From Isoetes taiwanensis (taxonomy: Eukaryota; Streptophyta; Lycopodiopsida; Isoetales; Isoetaceae): 64,000 nucleotides of DNA. Position 1 is the first letter of the stretch. Every line of letters begins with the position of its first letter. Positions 56,821 through 64,000 of this stretch are shown here, piece after piece. Location of the stretch: NCBI GenBank assembly GCA_021234155.1, contig JAJEKV010000017.1, forward strand, positions 19,827,937 through 19,891,936. The letters are read 5' to 3'. The notes under the pieces are model-generated. The model was given only the letters and a program-made list of their open reading frames with translations. It searched no databases and had not been told where the DNA came from. A program made the translations under genes and the position numbers.

Positions 56821-58360
56821 TCACTTCTTGCAAGCATTTAACAAGAGCTTAGCCATCTCAAGTGGATCACCACACTTCATATGTCGCCTCTCTCTCACAA
56901 CTATATCGAAGAAAGCCCTCGGCCAAGCTTTGAACACATCGACGACGCGAGCAATAGATGGGCGATCCATGTGCACCAGCTCTCTATCCATCATCATTTG
57001 GACCTTCATATGTTGGATGATGTCCAATGTGCTAGAGTATCGGTCGGTTGGGTTTATCTCAACACACAACCCCATAAGCCGCATTGCCCGACAAAATCAA
57101 GGAGCATCTCATAAATGTAGCCCGTGGAATATATGTCGATATCTCATGCCCCATGATGCTTGGTCATCTGATGATGATGTAAAAACTCTCTTCTCCCACC
57201 AAGGATATCGCACTGCTCCATCTTGTAGTGTATAACGGCTCTTCAATTTGGGCATTCGCCTCCTTGCAAAAAAAAACGGAGGGTCGTGTCCCAATCACCA
57301 ATAGCCACCCACACATTTGTAAGGAGTCATCAAAATGGAGTTTGACCCTTTTGCAATTGAGCTTTGTGTGTGTCCAACCTGGAGCGTGGATGGCATAGAC
57401 TCCTTCTGCAAGAGCGAGAGCTATTTCTGGGACGTACTTATACACGAGTCTCATTTTGGCTTTCCACTCCACACTTATCTTCATATCAGCCCTTCTTGGA
57501 GCACTATGCATTGCATTTGACCATCTCCTATAAGAAGAGAATTGGCTCGAAGATGGTCAAGTAATTCTGCAAAGGTTCCTCCATTCATGAATGGCAGGGA
57601 CTACCATTGGTCCCCTCGTGGCTCATCTCCACAAAAACCCTCAGGGGCAAGTCCAAGGGTGTGGCCAATGCTTGGACTTGGGCTCTTGAAACGGATATAC
57701 TTGTCAGCCAACAACCATGATGCAGCTCTATCTTGGCCTCTCCACACAATGCCAGTATAATAATCATCTTGATTAAAGTACAGGGTTCCCAAGATCTGGA
57801 TTTGGTATATTTGGCAGTCTTGTTTACTACCAATGCACTTTACAACTCCAACAGCATCCACAGGAATGTTGTCAATAAATGCAGCACATTTATCATGAGC
57901 ACGTAATGATAATCTAGCCCCTGCACCAATAGAGCTCCCACCATGGATAAGACTATCTAACTCCTTCACCTGCTCATCATTGAGACTGCATCGGCCATCT
58001 TGTGATCTTTAAGTCGAACCTTTGCACTTCGCCACGAATTAGCCCATCGTCCCCATGTATGCCTCAAAGATAGGGGCTCATAAGTGGCACTTTATACTTA
58101 AGTAGCATCCTCAATTACGCTCGTGATTGCAAACCCAAGACTTTAAGTTCTTTCTCATCATATCTTCCAACTCAGACTCATGCTCTGGCCACCTCCCACA
58201 TAATTCAGACCGACATTCTTTCTCAACTGATGCTACAAAACGGTTAATTCGATCATCAGTTTGCATATGTCGTTCCGGGTCGGTCTGTGCGCATATTTGA
58301 TTGATGAGGATGCGCCTAATTTCACTAAGCATCTCTGTCCCATCGAGGCCATTTTTATGC
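56821..58360 (-). pseudogene. Protein-kinase-like gene fragment, broken
   Basis: An exon begins after the acceptor tttgttttgtttgtag (58362-58361) and encodes GLDGTEMLSEIRRILINQI to ESELEDMMRKNLKSWVC (58111). Next come KHDKCAAFIDNIPVDAV-like text and YYTGIVWRGQDRAASWLLAD (57969-57601), then LPFMNGGTFAELLDHLRAN (about 57600-57545), which looks like a kinase hinge and helix D. Then PEIALALAEGVYAIHAPGW and THTKLNCKRVKLHFDD (about 57420-57330) stand where the helix E and catalytic loop HRDLKxxN belong: the catalytic Asp is a Lys. RYPWWEKRV and ASWGMRY, then LMGLCVEINPTDRYSS and LDIIQHM (57084-57010), fit the C-lobe. Frames change between all blocks. It sits inside the CACTA-like element, so it is probably a captured host gene piece. 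Confidence 0.6.
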
Positions 58361-58584
58361 CTACAAACAAAACAAAATAATGAATACAAAAGCCAAGCAT
58401 GCACAAAGTAAATGCAACATAATAATGACAATATCAAACATGTATGCACTATATAATCATTACTTATAACACGCCCTATGGCGACTAATACCTTATCCGA
58501 CCCCCCCAAAAAGCAAGAAAAAAAAAGAAGAAAAACAAGAAAAACTAAATAGGTTAGATTAGGGTATTCGCATCCACCGGTCAA

Positions 58585-58975
58585 TTTACATTCAGATTAC
58601 TAGTTAATTAGTTAGCGGATAGTCCCAAATTTTAGTTAACTTTTTAACCAAAAACACTACCTAAACTTATCTTCGCACCTTGTTCGGATTAGTTAGCAAA
58701 ATTAACTAAAAATTAACTAAATTAGAAATTAGCACTATAGAGGTCACTTTAAGTTTAGTTAATTGTACATATAATTTTTTATGCCTTTGGCTAACTTAAC
58801 TAGACATGTTCGAAATAATTTAGTTAATTAGTTAAGTTATTTTTTTACCAACGCTTTTAGTGCGAATTAGTACTACATTAAGTTAGCCTAACCTATTTTT
58901 TTTTTTTAGCACGGGTGTGAAGGGAATCATCCGATTCTCGTTAACTTAACCTAGCCCTAGCTACCTCTAGCTAAA
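58585..58975. other. AT-rich stretch of TTAGTTAACT words, no gene
   Basis: Repeated gttagt, ttaactaa and agttaatt words from 58600 to 58980, an irregular AT-rich repeat without coding sequence. Confidence 0.5.
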
Positions 58976-58989
58976 ATCGACAATAACGT

Positions 58990-59270
58990 GAACTAAGGCC
59001 CAACACCTGGTCCTCCCCACTCGCAAGTGGAGCCGACCATGTCCTTGCCGTAGCCACATCTACCTAAGAATGAGAAGAAAAGTGGACTTGGACCCGGACA
59101 CCTAGTCCTCTCCACGCAAGGTGGAGCCGACCGTGACCTTGAACAAGCCACTACAATTTTATTTTAAACCTAAAAAATAACAAGTGGAACTGGAAGTGGA
59201 CTTGAACCCGGGTACGTGGTCCTCTCCACTCTAGGTGGAGCCGACCGTGCCCTTGAACAAGCCACTCCAT
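58990..59270 (-). repeat. Three tandem tRNA-like repeats
   Basis: A unit of about 100-110 bp recurs three times, marked by gtggagccgaccgtg near 59024, 59123 and 59235. On the minus strand the last unit reads GGCTTGTTCAAGGGC...CGGTCGGCTCC...CCCGGGTTCAAGTCCAC: GGTTCAAGTCC (59208-59198) matches the tRNA B-box GGTTCRANYCC. The region is about tRNA length, but the stems do not form a full cloverleaf. A tRNA-derived SINE head or decayed tRNA cluster is likely; not a functional tRNA. Confidence 0.45.
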
Positions 59271-59399
59271 CAATTTTTTTAACCTACTTAAAACTATAAA
59301 AATAAAATGCAAGTGCGATCAACTACTTACCAAAATAAGGACGCGTGTACAAGATCCTGTCGGGTCCAAATCGTAATAGAAAGCTGCAACAGAAGTAAC

Positions 59400-60230
59400 A
59401 AAGCATTAGAGGAATAAGAACAAAGAAGAAAAAGATCGAAGAAGAAAGAAAGGAAAAAAGGGGGATAGAAAACAAGAGATAGAAATAAAACAAGAGAAAG
59501 AAATAAGAGAATAGAAGGGAAGAAATAAGGATAGAATAGAGAAGAAATAAGAGAAGAAACAAGAAAGAATGAAGAAAAATAAGAGGAAATAAGAGAAGGG
59601 AAGGGAATAGAATGGAAGGAAGAAATAAGGGAAGGGAAAGAAAAGGATCGAATGGAAAGTGAGGAAGAAATGTGAAGAATAAGAAACAAATGAAGAATGA
59701 AGAAATGAAATTAAAAAGAATGAAGAATAAGAAATGAAAAAAAAATGAAGAATAAGGAAGGGAAGAGAAGAAAGAAATGAGGGAAGGGAGGGGAAAGAAT
59801 TAGGAATGAGAAAGCATGAGAAAGAATGGAAATGAGAAACAAATGAGAAAGCATGAGAAAGAAATGAGAAAGAAATGAGAAAGCATGAGAAAGAAATGAG
59901 AAAGCAAGAAATGAGAAAGAATGAGGAAGAATGAGAAAGAGTGAGGAATAAAGAATGAGAAAGCATGAGGAAGAAAGAAATGAGAAAGAATGAGGAAGAA
60001 AGAATGAGAAAGAAATGAGGAAAGAAGAAATATGGGAAGAAAGAATGAGGAAAGAATGAAGCATGGAAGAAGGAGGAAGAAATGAAGCATGAGGAAGAAT
60101 GAGGAAGAAATGAAGCATGAGAAAGAAAGAAGGAGGAAGAATGAACGAGGCATGGAAGAATGGGAAGAAAAAAAATCAAGAACAAAGAAGAAGAGGAAGG
60201 AAAGGAAACCAAAAAAAGAGGAAGGTTGGG
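59400..60230. repeat. Long polypurine tract (GAAGAAAGAATGAG)n
   Basis: About 830 bp with almost only A and G on the plus strand, with regular T in gaatgag and C in gcatgag/aacaag words. Main word: aagaaatgagaaag. It explains the long Ser/Phe/Leu open frames on the minus strand, which are not genes. Confidence 0.93.
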
Positions 60231-60541
60231 CATGCACCATTCAATCCAAAAAACCTATTCAATCTAAAAAACATGATATACTAACCTTAGAATAGTTGCT
60301 TGCGTGTAGATCGTGGTACTAGCGCCCACGGATCGCCCAAGAACCTCGAAGAAGTAGGGCAAAAAGAAGTTCCGGAAAAGCCGGCCGCCCGCGGGTTCAA
60401 AATATTACAGAGCGTCGCATGCGACGTCACGTCGCATGCGACGTTATTTCAAATCTGCGTCGCACGCGACGTCCTTGCGACGTATTTTGTTATAGCGACG
60501 TTATTGTTTTTGCATCTTTTTTTTTAATGTGAAGCTCATTA

Positions 60542-61110
60542 AAGTTTGTCCCTAGGCTTATTTGAACAGTCCTGAGGCCGATCCTTGAACGGAGGATTCA
60601 ACGGCCGAATATATAGGGGAACCGAAGCCGGAGGGTGTCCATTAGCATACGCCCCCGTGGGTGGTGCCGTGACAGTCAGCCGAGAACGTTTTTGGGGTCC
60701 GCCTCCCCGGGATCGGACTCTCCCCTCTACCGAGGTGGCCATTCAAAGTCGCCTTTGTTTGACTTGGGGAAGGGTGCTACCATGCTTGCCCAACAACGGC
60801 CGCCTTGACCGCTCTAACCCCAACGCTTTGTTCGACCTTATCCTAAAATTTTGGAAATTTTCCTCAGATGCCGGTGATGACCATAGAAGCCACCTGACCA
60901 AAACCATAATTTAATTCCATGCCATGCATTAACTACGAATTTATAAACCATAAATGCAATAAAATGCATAACTAAAAAGAGTGTGCATCGAAAAAGGTGA
61001 GTCTTTGACCGGGGGGCAAATAAGGCGGTGACACACATTAAAAAAATTTTCACTTGGAAACTATGAAGCAATCTTTCATCAAGGTACAATTGTTTCTGAG
61101 AAACAAAACC
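60542..61110. other. Region between the CACTA-like element and the satellite
   Basis: A 67-codon minus-strand frame (60742-60539; contains RSRGGGPQKRSRLTVTAPP) is open but has no recognisable motif; I do not call it a gene. The remainder is non-coding. Confidence 0.3.
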
Positions 61111-61114
61111 AGCT

Positions 61115-64000
61115 CATTACAAGTTAGTTATGCCATCCATGTCAAATAGCTTTAGGGAGCAGAAAAACCAAAACAAAAACCCTTCTAGAATCTGGCAAGT
61201 CACGTGGTTTACGCCCAATGCAATCTTAGACCAAGTATAACGCCCAAATGAGCCAAGGTCAACCCCAAGTACAACGATCCCACAAACTCCATTCCTTTGA
61301 CCTTAGCTAACCCTTTGACCTAGACCTTCTCCGAAAATTTCAAAATTGGGCTGTGGGCCGGAGATGGATTAGGAATCCAAACCGGCAAAAATCAGAATTT
61401 ATTTTCGCACAATGCATTAATTGCGAATTTATGAATGTCTTGCCATCGCAAAAGCCCCCACTTCTACTTGCCACATCGGGAGGAGGACAGGCCCAAACTC
61501 CGCCCCGCTTGTTCCCCTTGTTCCGTGATTCTCGGCAGCAGCTTCTCGGCCGGGTCCCAAGTGCAACAGACCAAGTCTCGCCCCCAAAACGCAAACCCTT
61601 CTAGAACCCGCAACCCACGTGGTTTACGCTTTGGGAGGCCCTCTCCTTGTCGATTAGGGCGGGACCTTGCGCCGTGACTTGACGTGGAGTGGGGGTGTTG
61701 ATGCTAGAGCACGGACCCTAAAATCCCCCTAAGCCGCTTGCCCCAATTTCCTCTCCCCAAGGCCCCGGGGACCTGACGGGCGACCTCCCTCTCCGAATCG
61801 CGATTTGACTCTCGCGAATGGACTCGAACGCCGACGCTGCCCTAGGGACCAAGTTCTGGCCGAAGACCAAAAACTCGCCCCCCAAAACAAAAACCCTTCT
61901 AGAATCTGCAAGTCACGTGGTTTACGTTTTGGAGGCCCTCTCCTTGTCAGATTTGGTCGGGACCTTGCACCGTATCTTGACATGGAGTGGGGGTGTTGAC
62001 GCCAGAGCTGGGACCCTAAACTCCCCCTAAGTTGCTTGCCCCGAATTCATTCATTACAAGTTAATTATGCCATCCATGTCAAATAGCTTTAGGGAGCAGC
62101 CGCTTGAACAAGGGCATTCTCTCTATCCATATGCCTTGATAATCAAAACACAACCATCATCACAAGCAACCAAATCTAACCCCCAAACCCGCACTAGTCT
62201 TTTGCTTTTCTCAGAATCATTTATCTTCATTCTAGTAGTTATGATGCTTTTCTCAGAATCATTTATCTTCATTCTAATAGTTATGATGCTTATATTCTCA
62301 ATGCAATCTTAGACCAAGTATAACGCCCAAATGAGCCAAGGTCAACCCCAAGTACAACGATCCCACAAACTCCATTCCTTTGACCTTAGCTAACCCTTTG
62401 ACCTAGACCTTCTCCTCCAAAATTTCAAAATTGGGTCGTGTGCCGAGATGGGTTAGGAATCCAGCCGGCAAAAATCAGAATTTATTTTCGCACAATGCAT
62501 TAATTGCGAATTTATGAATGTCTTGCCATCGCAAAAGCCCCAGACTTCTACTTGCCACATCGGGAGGAGGACAGGCCCAAACTCCGCCCCGCCAGCCCCT
62601 TGTTCGTATTCTCGGCTGCAGCTTTCGGCCAGTCCTGCGTGCAACAGACCAAGTCTCGCCCCCAAAACGCAAACCCTTCTAGAACCCGCAACCCACGTGG
62701 TTTACGCTTTTGGAGGCCCTCTCCTTGTCGATTCGGGGGGACCTTGCGCCGCGACTTGACGGGGGTGGGGGTGTTGACGCCAGAGCACGGACCCTAAAAA
62801 TCCCCCTAAGCCGCTTGCCCCGGACTTCCTCTCCCCAAGGCCCCGGAGACGGACGGGCGACCTCCCCTCCCGAATCGCGATTTGACTCGCCAATGGACTC
62901 GAACGCCGACGTTGCCCCCTGGGACCAAGTTCTCGGGGCCGAAGACCAAAACCGGCCCCCAAAACAAAACCCTTCTAGAATCCGCAAGTCACGTGGTTTA
63001 CGCTTTGAGGCCCTCTCCTTGTCGATTTGGTCGGGACCTTGCACCGTATCTTGACATGGAGTGGGGGTGTTGACGCCTTGAGTTGGGACCCTAAACTCCC
63101 CCCGGAAGTTGCTTGCCCCGAATTCAGTTCATTACAAGTTAATTATGCCATCCATGTCAAATAGCTTTAGGGAGCAAAATCGTTGAACAAGGGCATTCTC
63201 TCTATCCATATGCCTTGATAATCAAAACACAACCATCATCACAAGCAACCAAATCTAACCCCCAAAACCCGCACTAGTCTTTTGCTTTTCTCAGAATCAT
63301 TTATCTTCATTCTAGTAGTTATGATGCTTTTCCTCAGAATCATTTATCTTCATTCTAATAGTTATGATGCTTATATTCTCAATGCAATCTTAGACCAAGT
63401 ATAACGCCCAAATGAGCCAAGGTCAACCCCAAGTACAACGATCCCACAAACTCCATTCCTTTGACCTTAGCTAACCCTTTGACCTAGACCTTCTCCTCAA
63501 AAATTTCAAAATTGGGTCGTGTGTTGGAGATGGGTTAGGAATCCAAATGGCAAAAAATCAGAATTTATTTTCGCACAATGCATTAATTGCGAATTTATGA
63601 ATGTCTTGCCATCGCAAAAAGCGCCCCGACTTCTACTTGCCACATCGGGAGGAGGACAGGCCCAAACTCCGCCCCGCCGGGCCTCCCCTTGCTCCGTATT
63701 CTCTACCAGTAGCTTCTCGGCCAGTCCCAAGTGCAATGTAGACTGTCTCGCCCCCAAAACGCAAACCCTTCTAGAACCCGGCAACCCACGTGGTTTACGT
63801 TTTGGAGGCCCTCTCCTTGTCGATTCGGTCAAGGGACCTTTGCGCCGCGACTTGACGTGGAGTGGGGGTGTTGACGCCAGAGCACGGACCCTAAAAAAAT
63901 CCCCCTAAGTCGCTTGCCCCGAATTTCCCTCTCCCCAAGGCCCTGGGACGGACGGGCGACCTCCCCCTCTCCGAATCGCGATTTGACTCTGCCAATGGAC
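61115..64000. repeat. Tandem satellite, period about 1.08 kb, runs off the window
   Basis: The word gcgaatttatgaatgtcttg recurs at 61425, 62508 and 63591 (gaattt positions), exactly 1083 bp apart each time; cattacaagtta(g/a)ttatgcc recurs at 61115, 62052 and 63130. Each unit holds two half-units of about 300 bp marked by cccttctagaaccc(g)caa, cacgtggtttacg, gaggccctctccttgtc and tggggtgttgacgcc, and a 43-bp duplication (ctcagaatcatttatcttc) in the second and third units. The first unit lacks about 145 bp. No protein-coding gene is credible here; all open frames repeat with the unit. Confidence 0.95.

Larger units (their letters stand above)
53097..60531. mobile_element. Candidate CACTA-like element with palindromic subterminal repeats
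   Basis: The left end reads CACAACAAGAAAAAGGCC followed by tttagcgacgccaatagcg, very like the CACTACAAGAAAA start and GCGACG words of plant CACTA elements. The right end reads ...tagcgacgttattg, a T-rich run and ...AATGTG (60531). The 14-bp palindrome CGTCGCATGCGACG occurs at 53215, 53392 and 53490 on the left and at 60413, 60430 and, with one change, 60458 on the right. Inside are a spliced minus-strand gene (54.2-55.9 kb) and a kinase-like pseudogene. The two ends do not match well and no 3-bp duplication is seen (ggg left, aag right), so the exact limits remain open. No CACTA transposase was found; it would be non-autonomous. Confidence 0.5.

Noticed and set aside
59323-60240. Three long overlapping Ser/Phe/Leu open frames on the minus strand
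   Set aside because: The sequence is a polypurine tract; the complement codes for Ser, Phe and Leu in any frame.
53094-60534. 3-bp target duplication for the CACTA-like element
   Set aside because: The bases outside the chosen ends (ggg and aag) differ, so no duplication can be claimed with the present limits.
60539-60742. 67-codon minus-strand frame
   Set aside because: No motif, start context or splice partner; could be a retroelement or organellar scrap but I cannot support it.
61340-63908. Repeated 80-130-codon frames on both strands
   Set aside because: They recur with the 1083-bp satellite unit, differ by frameshifts between units, and have no motif.

Overview
This window is nuclear DNA from a land plant. 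It holds spliced eukaryotic genes (GT-AG introns), a plastid-type pyruvate kinase with a transit-like leader, plant Ty1/copia and Ty3/gypsy retroelements, a LINE, foldback and TIR elements and long satellites. There are no operons, no bacterial-style gene packing and no organellar gene order. Two unusual transposase-like genes (a DFAENY/SDG type and a DUF7869 type) are ones I associate from memory with seed-free plants, so a fern or lycophyte is my tentative guess.

Layout. 1-5.8 kb: one copy of a segmental duplication carrying pieces of an unidentified minus-strand gene; the other copy is at 27.55-33.66 kb, and 1-940 is a third, partial copy. 5.8-12 kb: a gypsy pol remnant, a Helitron-like 3' end, small tandem duplications and a spliced minus-strand gene fragment I cannot name. 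11.9-17.1 kb: a fragment of the chaperonin gene CCT4 split by a young, almost complete 4.86-kb copia element with LTRs and a perfect 5-bp target duplication. 17.5-22.0 kb: two related gypsy 3' ends with long LTRs. 22.4-25.2 kb: a decayed minus-strand LINE. 25.2-27.3 kb: non-coding with tandem repeats. 27.3-27.9 kb: a foldback repeat at the edge of duplication copy B. Copy B has two insertions that copy A lacks.

34.0-36.4 kb: the 5' half of a plastid pyruvate kinase gene, frameshifted and cut off before the catalytic core. 36.5-44 kb: a candidate composite DNA transposon with convergent genes, a plus-strand Ulp1/C48-protease-like gene and a minus-strand DDE-like transposase relic, bracketed by oppositely oriented (CCA)n and (TGG)n arrays. 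44.2-49.4 kb: a second transposon-like block with a DUF7869-like gene and small intact ORFs around minisatellites. 49.7-53.1 kb: a locus full of GGCGCC palindromes, including a ~59-bp tandem array in a probable intron upstream of an unidentified lysine-rich nuclear-type protein. 53.1-60.5 kb: a candidate CACTA-like element with three 14-bp palindromes CGTCGCATGCGACG (or a one-base variant) near each end; inside lie a spliced gene and a captured, broken protein-kinase-like gene. 61.1-64.0 kb: a tandem satellite of ~1.08 kb that runs off the window.

Most genes here are transposon-borne or broken. The only clear conserved host genes are CCT4 and plastid pyruvate kinase, both non-functional in this copy. 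The candidates for intact proteins are the 196-aa ORF at 44.6 kb, the 79-aa ORF at 45.85 kb and the 194-aa ORF at 52.1 kb.
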